DNA of 64,000 bases from Nocardiopsis_B mangrovi (GCF_042653925.1 NZ_JBHSFQ010000017.1:62001-126000), one strand, 5' to 3'; shown: positions 1-9,216, counted from the stretch's first letter. A program made the numbers and translations. The notes: generated by a model from the letters alone, not told the origin.

Positions 1-391
1 GGAGGTAGCCGGCGTCTACGAACAGCGCGCAGCGATCCACGCGACACCGCCCCTTCCCATTTTCCAGGTGGCCCGGCCGGGGGTTTCGCACCGGGACTTT
101 CCAGCGATCGGCACTCGGCCATATAGACAGGCCGCGCCACAGCCTAGCCAAGTCTGTGGCGGTTTGCGTGCCGCTCCCGATACGCAGGGTCGGGAGACGA
201 CTACGAATTGCCGCCGGTCAGAGGACCGAAACCCGTTCCGCTGGGGGTATTCGCCCCCCAGTCGGACACCGTCGGCGCCCCATTCCGTTTCCGCGGGCCC
301 GGCCGCGGCCCGGTCCGGCCCGTCCGGCCTGGCCGGACGGATGGTCCCGGGACCATCCGCCGGGACGTCCCGGCGGATGGTCGCCACAATG
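1..391. other. Left-edge non-coding stretch
   Basis: I see no convincing gene here. Open frames exist on both strands, but they are arginine- and proline-rich, have no ribosome site and look like by-products of high GC. The last 70 bases hold three adjacent palindromes, annotated separately, just downstream of the stop of the sigma factor gene that reads leftwards. Confidence 0.6.
322..376. terminator. Cluster of three palindromes after the sigma-fusion gene
   Basis: Three inverted repeats sit side by side: GTCCGGCC-T-GGCCGGAC at 322-338, the perfect palindrome GATGGTCCCGGGACCATC at 340-357, and the perfect 20-mer CCGCCGGGACGTCCCGGCGG at 357-376. They start 16 bases beyond the stop codon of the leftward gene that ends at 392. 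The simplest reading is a compound factor-independent terminator, without a T-run as is usual in actinomycetes. A protein-binding role is also possible. Confidence 0.5.
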
Positions 392-3157
392 TCAGGTCCG
401 CATCGGGGCGGTCACCGCGACCACTCCGGCGAGATACGCGTCACCCCGCGATGTGAGCCGCAGTTCGGGGTCGCGCGGCAGCACGGCCGCGAAGCGGACC
501 ACATCGGTGCCGAACGCCATCGGGGGCCCCACCGCTCCGCGGGCCGACCCCGCGAAGGCGTTGTCGGGGTCGCGGTCGCCGCCCTCGGGAGTGAGGGGCG
601 CACCGTTCAGCTCCACCCGGTCGCCGCTCAGATCGGCGTCGCCCTCCCAGGCGACCGCGTCGACCGTGGCGGGCACCGATGCCGGGAGCAGCCCGGCCAG
701 CGGCAGCCGCAGGCCGCGCCGGTCGTGGAAGACGCTCGCGGTGGTGTCGAGCACCATCGCCTGGCTGTAGGACGCGCCGGCGTCCTCAACGACCGCCACG
801 AGGCTCCAGCCGGCGTAGGTGCCGACCCCGGTCTCGGCGGGGATGTCGGCGGCCCACCACTCGCCGCCGCCGTGGGCCCGGACGAGGTCGGTGACGTCGG
901 CGAACGCCTGGTACGCGGGGTACCCGGGCAGGTCGACGGTGCCGACCTCATCGGCGGCAACCTCGGTGTAGCCCGCCGCCCCCGGGCCCCGCAGCAGCGC
1001 CGAGGCCGCGCCGGGATCGCCGGCCCCGGAGAAGTAGAGGCCCGCCCAGCGCACACCGCCGCCCTCGGGCAGGTTCCACACCGCCGAGCTCGACATGGCG
1101 GTGCCGGGGTCGTCGTCGAGGTCGATGGGCCGCATATCCCAGAAGTCGTTGTCGCGGTGGTCGCCCGCGCGCTGCTGCGCCTCGGCGCACCCGCCGCCGT
1201 CGCCCGGTGGGTCCGGTTCGTCGGAGGGGGCGGGTGCGGGCGCCGAGGGGGCCCCGGTCTCCTGCTCGGGCTCGGCCGGGGCGGACGGCTCCTCCGGGAC
1301 CGGCGGCACAGAGGGCGCGGGCGGAGTGGGCGGGGCGGGAGGAGTGGGGGGCGAGGGCGGTGCGCCCTCCCCGCCGGGGGACGGCGACGGGACGTCCGGC
1401 AGGGCGGCCGCCGCGGCGGGGGCCCGCGGGTCGTGGGCGGCACCGGCCGCCGCAGGCCGCGGCGCGGCGGACACGGGGGCCGCATCGGGGACGGACGGCG
1501 CGGCGCCGTGCGCCCCGTGCGCGGGCCACCAGGGCCACTCCGGGCGGGGGTCGGGGTGGCCGGGGTCGACGCACGTCAGCAGGGCGTTGCCCGCGGTCTC
1601 GACGCGCACGGGCCCGGCGGTGGCGTAACGCGCCGGGGTGCCGTCGGGATCGACCCCGCGGCTGCCCGACGCCGACGCCGCGGTGTCGCCGGACGTGACC
1701 CGCACGCTGGGCGGGTCGCCCGCTGCGGCGCGGGAGGCGACGGTGACGTCGAGGTACTCGGTGACGTTCGTCCCGGCGTCCATCCCGGTGCGGACGCATT
1801 CTCCGCCGCCGCCGGTGGCCGCGCAGCTCCAGCCGCCGCCGGCCGGCCGGGCGGGCGCCGCGTTCCCGGCCTGTCCGGCCTGGTCGAGGTGGACGCCGTT
1901 CGGCAGGGTGATGTCGGCGACGACGTCGCCCGGGGCGGAGTCGCCGCGGTTCTCGACGGTGAGGACGACGATGCCGGGCCGCCCCGGCACGAGCGCCCCC
2001 ACGGGGTCGATGTGCGCCGCGAAGGCGGGGACGCCGGGGACCACCGGCGCCGCCGGGTCGTCGGGGTCCTGGGGCGGCGGGATGACCGCCGGCCCGTCGG
2101 GTGCCGGGACGAACGGCGGCCGGGCCGGGTCCTGCTCGCCGGGTGGCGGCTGCGCGGCGCCCGGGCCGCCGGGCGGCACGGGGTCCTGCGGCGGAGCGGC
2201 GGCCGGGGGCGGGTCGCCGAGCGGCGGCCGCAGCGCCTCCTCCTCGCTGACGAGCGCCAGCGCGACCGCCGCGGCGACCACGGCGGCGGCCGTACCCGCC
2301 GCTGTGGCCTGCTGCCGGCCCTTGGACATGCGCCCCCACCAGCCGCCCGCCAGCGCCCCCGAGGGCAGGCCGGCGAGGTAGGCGGCGGCAGCGGGGCCGG
2401 CGACCAGCGGCAGGATGATCCCGCGCAGGCCGACGTTGACGTCCATGAGCTCGGCGCAGACCTCGCGGCAGTCGGAGCACCCGTCGAGGTGGGTGTCGAC
2501 GACCGCGGTGTCGCGCTTGGCCAGGCCACCGCGCACGAAGGCGCCCAGCAGCCGCAGGGCCGGGCGGCAGCCCTCGGGGGCGCCCCCCGACAGGTGCATC
2601 TGGAGGTAGGCCTGGCGCAGGCCCTCGCGTGCGCGATAGGCGAGCGCGGCCACGCCGTTGGCGCTCATGCCCAGCAGCGGCGCGACGTCGGCGGGGCGCA
2701 CGCCCTCGATCTCGGTGTGCCACAGGACCGCCTGCCAGCGCTCGGGCAGGGAGAGGAACGCCTGGGCGATCAGCGACCGCTCCAGGCCCTCGAGAGCGGG
2801 ATCGACGTAGGGTTCCCCGGAGTCGAAGCGCTCCATGTCGTCGGTGGCGACCTGGCGCTTCTCGCCGCGGGCGCGGTCATAGGCCACGTGCCGGAGTGCG
2901 GTCAGCAGGTAGGGGCGGAACCCGTCGCGGGGGCCGCCGCCGCGCATGACGACGCTCAGGACGCGGGTGAACGCCTCGGCGACGACGTCGTCGACCTCGC
3001 TGTCGCCGCGCACCAGCTGGCGGGCGAGTCCGCGCGCCGCGGCGTCGTGCCGCTCGTAGAGGGTGGCGAACGCCCCGGTCTCCCCGGCCCGGACCGCGCT
3101 CAGCAGCTCGTCGTCACCGATCAGTAGCTCTATGTGCTCGTTCTGGAGATCACTCAT
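392..3157 (-). CDS. ECF-type sigma factor fused to zinc-finger anti-sigma segment, membrane helix and surface domain
   Basis: The 921-residue product starts like an extracytoplasmic-function sigma factor. Region 2 spans about residues 25-100 and region 4 about 122-190, with the helix-turn-helix near ADVAPLLGMSANGVAALAYR. A zinc-finger anti-sigma motif follows (H223, C227, C230, in HLDGCSDC), then a hydrophobic helix at about 286-304. The rest is predicted to lie outside the cell: proline-rich spacers, a beta-rich DUF11/CARDB-like part with NRGDSAPGDV near residue 390, a second Pro/Ala-rich linker, and a C-terminal beta-rich domain (RWAGLYFSGAG, YAGWSLVAVVED) resembling actinobacterial surface proteins. 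The ATG at 3157 follows GGGGGAGGACAGGGG; the frame stays open upstream but without a better start. Sigma factor, anti-sigma and a possible sensor thus share one chain, which suggests a membrane-tethered sigma released by proteolysis; that last step is inference. Confidence 0.85.
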   Translation of the reverse strand: MSDLQNEHIELLIGDDELLSAVRAGETGAFATLYERHDAAARGLARQLVRGDSEVDDVVAEAFTRVLSVVMRGGGPRDGFRPYLLTALRHVAYDRARGEKRQVATDDMERFDSGEPYVDPALEGLERSLIAQAFLSLPERWQAVLWHTEIEGVRPADVAPLLGMSANGVAALAYRAREGLRQAYLQMHLSGGAPEGCRPALRLLGAFVRGGLAKRDTAVVDTHLDGCSDCREVCAELMDVNVGLRGIILPLVAGPAAAAYLAGLPSGALAGGWWGRMSKGRQQATAAGTAAAVVAAAVALALVSEEEALRPPLGDPPPAAAPPQDPVPPGGPGAAQPPPGEQDPARPPFVPAPDGPAVIPPPQDPDDPAAPVVPGVPAFAAHIDPVGALVPGRPGIVVLTVENRGDSAPGDVVADITLPNGVHLDQAGQAGNAAPARPAGGGWSCAATGGGGECVRTGMDAGTNVTEYLDVTVASRAAAGDPPSVRVTSGDTAASASGSRGVDPDGTPARYATAGPVRVETAGNALLTCVDPGHPDPRPEWPWWPAHGAHGAAPSVPDAAPVSAAPRPAAAGAAHDPRAPAAAAALPDVPSPSPGGEGAPPSPPTPPAPPTPPAPSVPPVPEEPSAPAEPEQETGAPSAPAPAPSDEPDPPGDGGGCAEAQQRAGDHRDNDFWDMRPIDLDDDPGTAMSSSAVWNLPEGGGVRWAGLYFSGAGDPGAASALLRGPGAAGYTEVAADEVGTVDLPGYPAYQAFADVTDLVRAHGGGEWWAADIPAETGVGTYAGWSLVAVVEDAGASYSQAMVLDTTASVFHDRRGLRLPLAGLLPASVPATVDAVAWEGDADLSGDRVELNGAPLTPEGGDRDPDNAFAGSARGAVGPPMAFGTDVVRFAAVLPRDPELRLTSRGDAYLAGVVAVTAPMRT

Positions 3158-3414
3158 CCCCTGTCCTCCCCCGCTGATACCGGCTCCCGTCCCCTCGCTG
3201 CGCACCCCGCCGACTGTCGGCGAGGCCCTCGGCGGTGTCCCGGCCCTGGTGGGCGCGGCCGTCCGGCCGGTCCCTGTCTCACTCCGGGAACATCCCGAAA
3301 AAAAATATCTCGCACTCGTGTCATAGCCGCCACCGAAGTCCGTGAATGGGTGACGGCGCCGGAAACGTGCCCGCTTCGCAGGGGCGCGGGCTCGGCAACG
3401 GAGGGAGCGAGGCG

Positions 3415-4167
3415 ATGGGCGGATATGAGGCGGGCGGTGCGGAGCTGCTGAACGGAGCATGGGCCGGCCGCCGGCTGCGCGAGGCGTGGTGCCGCCGGAG
3501 CCGCGCCACCGGCTGGGATCCCCCGGACGACTGGTGGGCCCCCGCCATCGACGCCGTGTGCGCGGCGGCCGTCTCGGGTGCGGACATGTCGCCGATGTGC
3601 GCGCGCTTCGGCCGGTCGCGGGCGCGCTCAGGGGTGGGCATCGGAGCGGCGCTGGACGACTTCGCCGCGCTCTCCGATGTGCTCCACTGGCCCTCGCCGC
3701 CCATGCCGCTGGTGAAGGCCCTCGCCGAGGGCTGGGTCGAGGCCCAGCACGCGCGCGACGACTGCCAGGACCCGCTGACGGGCCTGTCCACCGCCGCCTA
3801 CCTGCGGGCCCGGTTGGGCGAGCTGTACCAGGCGGCGGGGCCGGCGCTGCCGCCGTCGGCGACCCACCGGCTGGTCCTGGTCGCCCTGGACCGGCGGCTC
3901 GACCCTTGGCGGCGCACGGCGCGGATGATCGTGCTCGGCCACGAACTGCGCCGGTTCTTCCACCGCGGGGAGACGATCGCGCGGCTCACCCGCAGCAGGG
4001 TGGCGGTGCTGGCGCCGGTCGCGACCGGCCTCGACGGGCGCCTGCGGCGGCTGCGCACCAGCCTGGCCCGCGAGCACGCCGCGGAGCTGTGGAGCGCGCT
4101 CCTGCCCGGCTCCCACCGCGCCGCGCTGGCCTTCCTGAGCGACGTGGGGCGTCCCGTGGACGGGTGA
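3415..4167 (+). CDS. Degenerate GGDEF-domain protein
   Basis: This soluble protein of 250 residues is divergent from the sigma-fusion gene. Its N-terminal half is helical (WCRRSRATGWDPPDDWW). The second half starts with DPLTGLSTAAYLRARL, which matches the conserved first helix of GGDEF diguanylate cyclases. At the place where the active-site RxGGDEF loop should lie there is RLTRSRVAVLAP, so catalysis is very unlikely. The fold may serve as a nucleotide sensor or a protein-binding module. The ATG at 3415 has GGAGGGAG eight bases upstream. The 257-base gap to the divergent sigma gene must hold both promoters, so the two may be functionally linked. Family assignment rests on one motif and is moderate. 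Confidence 0.6.
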   Translation: MGGYEAGGAELLNGAWAGRRLREAWCRRSRATGWDPPDDWWAPAIDAVCAAAVSGADMSPMCARFGRSRARSGVGIGAALDDFAALSDVLHWPSPPMPLVKALAEGWVEAQHARDDCQDPLTGLSTAAYLRARLGELYQAAGPALPPSATHRLVLVALDRRLDPWRRTARMIVLGHELRRFFHRGETIARLTRSRVAVLAPVATGLDGRLRRLRTSLAREHAAELWSALLPGSHRAALAFLSDVGRPVDG

Positions 4168-4518
4168 TCGGGCCCGGTCCCCCCGAACGCCGCCGGCACC
4201 GCGTGGCCCCGTCGAGGGGGCGGGGCCCGGTGCCGGCGGCCGGCCGGTCCGGCGCGACTCGCAGAGGGGGCGAGCGCGCGCGGGCCGGCACCGCCGGAGT
4301 CCTGCCCCGGACTCCGGCGACGGGATCGCGCAGCGGTGCGCCGGCGGCCTTCTGGCCCGTAGGACGGGCGGCCGCCGGCACCGGCTCGCGATCCGGGGAG
4401 CGCCGCCGAGCGGCGGCTCCCGAGGCGCGTCCGCAAGGGGAGGCGGGCGCGCCTCACCACGCCAACGGATCACGTGGTGGGCGGCAGCGGGCTCCGGCCG
4501 CGGAAAGCGGCCGGCGGG
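4168..4518. other. Convergent intergenic region with hairpins
   Basis: The 351 bases between two convergent genes contain no credible gene. Two inverted repeats are visible: 4189-4240 and 4340-4379 (GCCGGCGGCC / GGCCGCCGGC, 20-base spacer). They probably terminate the rightward and leftward transcripts respectively. Confidence 0.55.
4189..4240 (+). terminator. Stem-loop terminator after the GGDEF-like gene
   Basis: The arms GCCGCCGGCACC (4189-4200) and GGTGCCGGCGGC (4229-4240) are perfect complements, 22 bases after the stop codon of the rightward gene. There is no T-tract, as is common for actinomycete terminators. Confidence 0.6.
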
Positions 4519-5283
4519 CTACATCCGGGAGGCGAGGCCGAGCAGGGCGCGGGCCAGGTCGGCACCGGTGGCGCCGGGCGCGTGCTCCACCGGCCAGCCG
4601 CGCAGCGCGGCCAGCCGGGCGCCCCGCTCGCCCCCAGGTCCGTAGGGTGCGCCGCCGGCGCCGACCTCGCCGCCGCGCTCCGCCGGCCACCCGGGGGAGG
4701 GCTCCGGAGCGGAGCAGCACCGATCGCGCCCGGCCGCCGGCCCGCCGTCGGATCCGTACACGCCGGCGTACAGGTAGCCGCACGGGGCGTCGGGCCAGTC
4801 GGCCACCGACGGCAGCTGCTCCGTGTAGAAGCCCGCGGGCCGCGGGCGCGGAGCGGTCGCCGCGGCGCCGGCCGGGTGGCCGGGGGCGGGCACGGCGGCG
4901 TCCGCCGGGGCGGACGGCGCATGGGGGGCGGCCTGGGCGGCGTGCAGGGCTTCGCGGGTGGCGGCGCCGGGCTGGGGGAGCAGCGCGTCGATCAGCACGT
5001 AGCCCGCCGGCGGGCGGTGGGCGGCCCGCCGGGCCGCTCCGATCCCGGGCAGGAGGGGCCCGGCCGCGCCGGCCGCCACGAGCAGCAGCGGACCGCCGGG
5101 CGCGTGCTCGGCGATCTCCAGGCTGGCGCGGGCGATGTAGCGGGCGGCGTAGGGCGGCCGGTCGTCATCGGTGATCTCGGGGACGGTGACGTGCGCGCCG
5201 AGCGCCCGCAGGTCGCCGGGGAGGCCGCCCCACTGGGCGGCCGTGAACAGCGGGCTGTGCAGCAGGACGACGGCGGTGCTCAC
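4519..5283 (-). CDS. Alpha/beta-hydrolase-like protein coupled to cutA
   Basis: The 254-residue protein begins VSTAVVLLHSPLFTAAQWGG, the oxyanion-hole strand typical of small alpha/beta hydrolases. It continues with VTVPEITDDDRPPYAARYI. The segment where the nucleophile elbow should lie reads LLLVAAGAAGPLLPG, with alanine in place of the usual serine (GxSxG), so classical hydrolase chemistry is doubtful. A loop rich in Ala, Pro and Gly follows, then HAPGATGADLARALLGLASRM at the end. The start is the GTG at 5283, which overlaps the TGA of cutA by four bases (GTGA), so translation is almost certainly coupled. It could be a non-catalytic hydrolase relative or an enzyme with an altered nucleophile. 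Substrate unknown. Confidence 0.6.
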   Translation of the reverse strand: MSTAVVLLHSPLFTAAQWGGLPGDLRALGAHVTVPEITDDDRPPYAARYIARASLEIAEHAPGGPLLLVAAGAAGPLLPGIGAARRAAHRPPAGYVLIDALLPQPGAATREALHAAQAAPHAPSAPADAAVPAPGHPAGAAATAPRPRPAGFYTEQLPSVADWPDAPCGYLYAGVYGSDGGPAAGRDRCCSAPEPSPGWPAERGGEVGAGGAPYGPGGERGARLAALRGWPVEHAPGATGADLARALLGLASRM

Positions 5284-5624
5284 CCGGCGGGCCGGGTCTC
5301 GTCGGCCAGCCAGGCGAGGTATTCGGGGTCGCCGCCCACGACGGGCACGGCGATGATCTCCGGCACATCGTAGGAGTGCAGGTCGCGGACGTGCGCGATG
5401 AGGTCGGGGAGGCGGTCCGCGGCGGTCTTCATGACGACGGTCCACTCCTCGTCGGCCTGGACCTCGCCCTGCCACCGGTAGAAGCTCGTGATGGGGCCGC
5501 CGACCTGGGCACACGCGGCGAGGCGGCGGTCGACCACCGCGCGGGCGATGGCCTCGGCCGCGGCCCGGCCGTCGGTGGTGGTCTCGACGCGGACGCCCGC
5601 CGCGGGGCCGCCGGGGTCTGCCAT
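5280..5624 (-). CDS. cutA: CutA divalent-cation tolerance family protein
   Basis: The 114-residue length is standard for CutA1, a trimeric ferredoxin-fold protein widely conserved and loosely linked to copper tolerance and signalling. Diagnostic stretches are RRLAACAQV near the N-terminus, ITSFYRWQGEVQADEEW in the middle and LHSYDVPEIIAVPVVGGDPEYLAWL at the end, all hallmarks of the family. The ATG at 5624 follows GGAAGGGCGG by two to five bases, and an upstream in-frame ATG lacks a ribosome site. It forms a two-gene unit with the hydrolase-like gene, whose GTG overlaps its stop codon. The pair is divergent from pyrE, and only 54 bases separate the two start codons. Confidence 0.93.
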   Translation of the reverse strand: MADPGGPAAGVRVETTTDGRAAAEAIARAVVDRRLAACAQVGGPITSFYRWQGEVQADEEWTVVMKTAADRLPDLIAHVRDLHSYDVPEIIAVPVVGGDPEYLAWLADETRPAG

Positions 5625-5678
5625 ATCCGCCCTTCCGCTGCTCAGGGTGGTGATCCGCACGTTCTAGGCTCAGGGTCC

Positions 5679-6212
5679 ATGAGCGACCGCGAGGATCTCC
5701 TTCGACACATCAACGATAAAGCCGTGGTGCACGGCAAGGTCACCCTGTCATCGGGCCGGGAGGCCGACTACTACGTGGACCTGCGCCGGGTCACCCTGGA
5801 CGGCGAGAGCGCCCCGCTGATCGGGCGGGTGATGCTCGACGCCACCGCCGGCCTGGACTACGACGCGGTGGGCGGCCTGACCCTGGGCGCCGACCCCGTG
5901 GCGGCCGCGATGCTGCACGCGGCGGGGGCGCACGGGCGGCGGCTCGACGCGTTCGTGGTGCGCAAGGCGGGCAAGGCGCACGGGCTCCAGCGGCGGATCG
6001 AGGGTCCCGATGTCGCGGGGCGGCGGGTGCTGGCTGTCGAGGACACCTCGACCACCGGCGGTTCGGTGCTGACCGCGGTCGAGGCGCTGCGCGAGGCGGG
6101 CGCCGAGGTCGTCGGGGTGGCGGTCATCGTGGACCGGGGTGCGCGCGCCGCGGTCGAGGACGCGGGCTTCGACTACCGCGCGGCGTTCGAACTGTCGGAC
6201 CTGGCGGTCTGA
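5679..6212 (+). CDS. pyrE: Orotate phosphoribosyltransferase
   Basis: PyrE joins orotate and PRPP to make orotidine 5'-monophosphate in pyrimidine synthesis in the cytoplasm. The 177-residue product shows HGKVTLSSGREADYYVDLRR near the N-terminus, the family's orotate and phosphate contacts. The PRPP loop is present as VLAVEDTSTTGGSVLTA, and FVVRKAGKAHG carries the lysine-rich flexible loop. Length is normal for the actinobacterial enzyme. The ATG at 5679 is preceded by CAGGGTCC, a modest ribosome site. The stop codon lies only five bases before the first unit of the 105-bp tandem array, so transcripts may run into the repeats. Confidence 0.95.
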   Translation: MSDREDLLRHINDKAVVHGKVTLSSGREADYYVDLRRVTLDGESAPLIGRVMLDATAGLDYDAVGGLTLGADPVAAAMLHAAGAHGRRLDAFVVRKAGKAHGLQRRIEGPDVAGRRVLAVEDTSTTGGSVLTAVEALREAGAEVVGVAVIVDRGARAAVEDAGFDYRAAFELSDLAV

Positions 6213-6217
6213 GTCAC

Positions 6218-6636
6218 GGCGAGCCGACGAGCGAGCGGAGGCGGCCCCGCCCCGGGCCGAAGGCCCCCCGCGGAGCCGGTGGAGCGAGCGAGAAGGCGAG
6301 CGTGACCAGGAAACACCACCACGGCGAGCCCACCAGCGAGCGCAAGCGGCCCCGCCCCGGGCCGAAGGCCCCCCGCGGAGCCGGTGGAGCGAGCGAGAAG
6401 GCGAGCGTGACCAGGAAACACCACCACGGCGAGCCCACCAGCGAGCGCAAGCGGCCCCGCCCCGGGCCGAAGGCCCCCCGCGGAGCCGGTGGAGCGAGCG
6501 AGAAGGCGAGCGTGACCAGGAAACACCACCACGGCGAGCCCACCAGCGAGCGCAGGCGGCCCCGCCCCGGGCCGAAGGCCCCCTCGCGGAGCCGGTGGAG
6601 CGAGCGAGGAGGCGAGCGTGACCGGACGACACCTAC
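6218..6636. repeat. Four-unit tandem array, 105-bp period
   Basis: Units begin at 6218, 6323, 6428 and 6533, with a partial fifth start (GGCGAGCC) at 6637. The second and third copies are essentially identical; the first and fourth carry a few changes, and the fourth has shifted by one base. Each unit contains the small hairpin GGGCC-GAA-GGCCC, the run GGAGCGAGCGAG and the A-rich segment CAGGAAACACCACCAC. Because 105 is divisible by three, all frames stay open across the array, so long open frames here prove nothing. The array follows pyrE by five bases. No spacer variation is present, so it is not a CRISPR. Confidence 0.95.
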
Positions 6637-6730
6637 GGCGAGCCGCACGGCTCCTGCCGGCGGGCACGGGCCGGGACGGCACGGCCCGTCGGGGCCGCGC
6701 CGCGGGCCGGTGCCGGCGCGCCGGCGCCGG

Positions 6731-7198
6731 TCAGGGCTGCTGCGGGGCGTTCGCGGAGAAGCTGTAGCCCGCGGCCTTGCCGGTGACGTCCTGGTACTCG
6801 CCGTTGACGTAGACCTCGACGGCGTCCGGATCCCCTATGGTGACGTCCAACTGCGGGTGGTCGAAGCTCACGAACTGGCCTTGGCTCATGGTGGTGTCGG
6901 TGACGACGTCCCCGCCGGGGACGCGCACGAGCACGTCGCTGGAGTCGCCGATGACCTTGATGTAGAGGGTCTCCATCTCAGTGGATTCGGACTGGGCATC
7001 GGCGGACGTGCCCACATCACTTGGCACCGCGGCGGCGCTGTTCCCCGGGAGTGAGCGGTACAGGAAGTACCCGCCCAGTGCCACGAGGGTGATGAGCAGC
7101 ACGACCGCACCGACGATGGCCAGAACCTGGCCAACGCCTCGCGGATCATTGCGATGTCGTCCCACGGAGCTGAATGTAGCGCGTATCACCCGCGACAA
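6731..7198 (-). CDS. MmpS-like single-pass membrane protein
   Basis: The 155-residue protein has a short cytoplasmic N-terminus and one membrane helix (VLAIVGAVVLLITLVALGGYFLY, about residues 25-47). An extracytoplasmic part follows, with a beta-sandwich pattern: TLYIKVIGDSSDVLVRVPGG, then VSFDHPQLDVTIGDPDAVEVYVNG. This layout is that of the MmpS family, which in mycobacteria accompanies MmpL lipid exporters, but no MmpL gene is nearby. The start is uncertain: I give the most upstream TTG at 7198, yet no ribosome site is visible, and a GTG three codons in would also serve. Expression may be leaderless. The stop lies about 90 bases beyond the tandem array. Confidence 0.65.
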   Translation of the reverse strand: MSRVIRATFSSVGRHRNDPRGVGQVLAIVGAVVLLITLVALGGYFLYRSLPGNSAAAVPSDVGTSADAQSESTEMETLYIKVIGDSSDVLVRVPGGDVVTDTTMSQGQFVSFDHPQLDVTIGDPDAVEVYVNGEYQDVTGKAAGYSFSANAPQQP

Positions 7199-7575
7199 TC
7201 GATGTTGAAGCGGTCACAGACACGAATCAACCGGAATTTCACGGTCCTTCAGGCTAATCGACGGCGTTCGCGACTGAGATCGGAGATTCCATCCGAATCA
7301 CCCGTGACACAACGATCAGGACCTCTTGGACATTCAACCCAATCCACCCATGCGGCTCGAAACCACCGCCCGATCGACCCGGCGCCGGCGCGGAACAGGC
7401 GGATCGGACACAAGGGGCCGATGCCGCAGTTTGGTCTAGACCTTTCGTCGCGCTCCGGACTTCGCGATACTTGGTCCCACGACCCGAGAGGGTATCCAGT
7501 GAGGGACACGTCCCGTGGGGACCGGCGGGACGACCTCGGTCACCGACTCCAGGCCAATCCAGGGAGAACATCACC
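7199..7575. other. Upstream region of the aldolase gene
   Basis: These 377 bases between divergent genes are less GC-rich than their surroundings and hold no credible gene. They should carry the promoters of the MmpS-like gene and the aldolase gene. GGTCTAGACC is a 10-base palindrome near 7433. I could not identify -35/-10 pairs with confidence. Confidence 0.4.
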
Positions 7576-8598
<1,023 letters not shown>

Positions 8599-8613
8599 GC
8601 CCGCTCACAGGCC

Positions 8614-8641
8614 GGCCCCCGGTTCAGCCGGACCGGGGGCC
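8614..8641 (+). terminator. Stem-loop terminator after the aldolase gene
   Basis: Perfect arms GGCCCCCGGT and ACCGGGGGCC enclose an eight-base loop, 16 bases after the aldolase stop codon. Confidence 0.75.
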
Positions 8642-8742
8642 TCCGCGTGCCCGGCCGCCAACCTCCTTGGGCGGACGCGGGTGGCCGGGCACGCATTCCA
8701 CCGGCATTCCCCCGCCTGCGGGCGCGCTGGCAGGATGGGGTC

Positions 8743-9159
8743 ATGGACCTGCACCAGAACCTGCTGGGCGAGCCGCCCGCGACCCGCCTGCCCGACCTGC
8801 CCGAGGCGCACGAGGCCCTCGCCGCCGGCACCGACCCCGCCGAGGTGGCGGCGCGCTTCCCCGCCTCCTCCGCCGCGTGGGCCGGCCTCGCCGAGCGCGC
8901 CTTCGCCGCCGGCGACCCGGTCGCCACCTACGCCTACGCCCGCACCGGGTACCACCGCGGGCTCGACCAGCTCCGCCGCGCCGGCTGGAAGGGCCACGGC
9001 CCCGTCCCCTGGGAGCACGAGCCCAACAGGGGGTTCCTGCGCGCGCTGCACATGCTGGCCACGGCCGCCGGCGCGATCGGCGAGACCGACGAGGCCGAGC
9101 GCTGCTCGACGTTCCTGCGCGACAGCAGCGCCACCGCCGCCGACCAGCTCCAGGGCTGA
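8743..9159 (+). CDS. DUF3151 family protein
   Basis: The 138-residue soluble protein begins MDLHQNLLGEPPATRLP and contains the conserved stretch TYAYARTGYHRGLDQLRRAGWKG and GPVPWEHEPNRGFLRALHML, which I recognise as the actinobacterial DUF3151 family. No biochemical role is established. In many actinomycetes it lies beside the aldolase gene and upstream of purA, as here, so its position is conserved. The ATG at 8743 has GGATGGGG upstream. It is flanked by its own hairpin at 9176-9216. Confidence 0.85.
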   Translation: MDLHQNLLGEPPATRLPDLPEAHEALAAGTDPAEVAARFPASSAAWAGLAERAFAAGDPVATYAYARTGYHRGLDQLRRAGWKGHGPVPWEHEPNRGFLRALHMLATAAGAIGETDEAERCSTFLRDSSATAADQLQG

Positions 9160-9175
9160 GGGCGGCCCCGAGCCT

Positions 9176-9216
9176 CCCGGAGCGTCCGTCCGGCGGCCCC
9201 GGCCGGACGCTCCGGG
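9176..9216 (+). terminator. Stem-loop terminator after the DUF3151 gene
   Basis: Arms CCCGGAGCGTCC (9176-9187) and GGACGCTCCGGG (9205-9216) pair perfectly, 17 bases past the stop codon. Confidence 0.7.

Noticed and set aside
68..3127. A 1019-codon open frame on the + strand opposite the sigma-fusion gene
   Set aside because: It is rich in Arg, Gly and Pro, has no ribosome site and no recognisable domain, and lies exactly antisense to a gene with clear sigma domains. It is a high-GC shadow frame.
5748..6632. Proteins with 35-residue repeats encoded by the tandem array on either strand
   Set aside because: The period of 105 bases keeps all frames open automatically; no frame has a ribosome site or preferred codon use, so I treat the array as non-coding.
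6218..6636. CRISPR array
   Set aside because: Units are contiguous and nearly identical over 105 bases; there are no variable spacers and no cas genes in the window.
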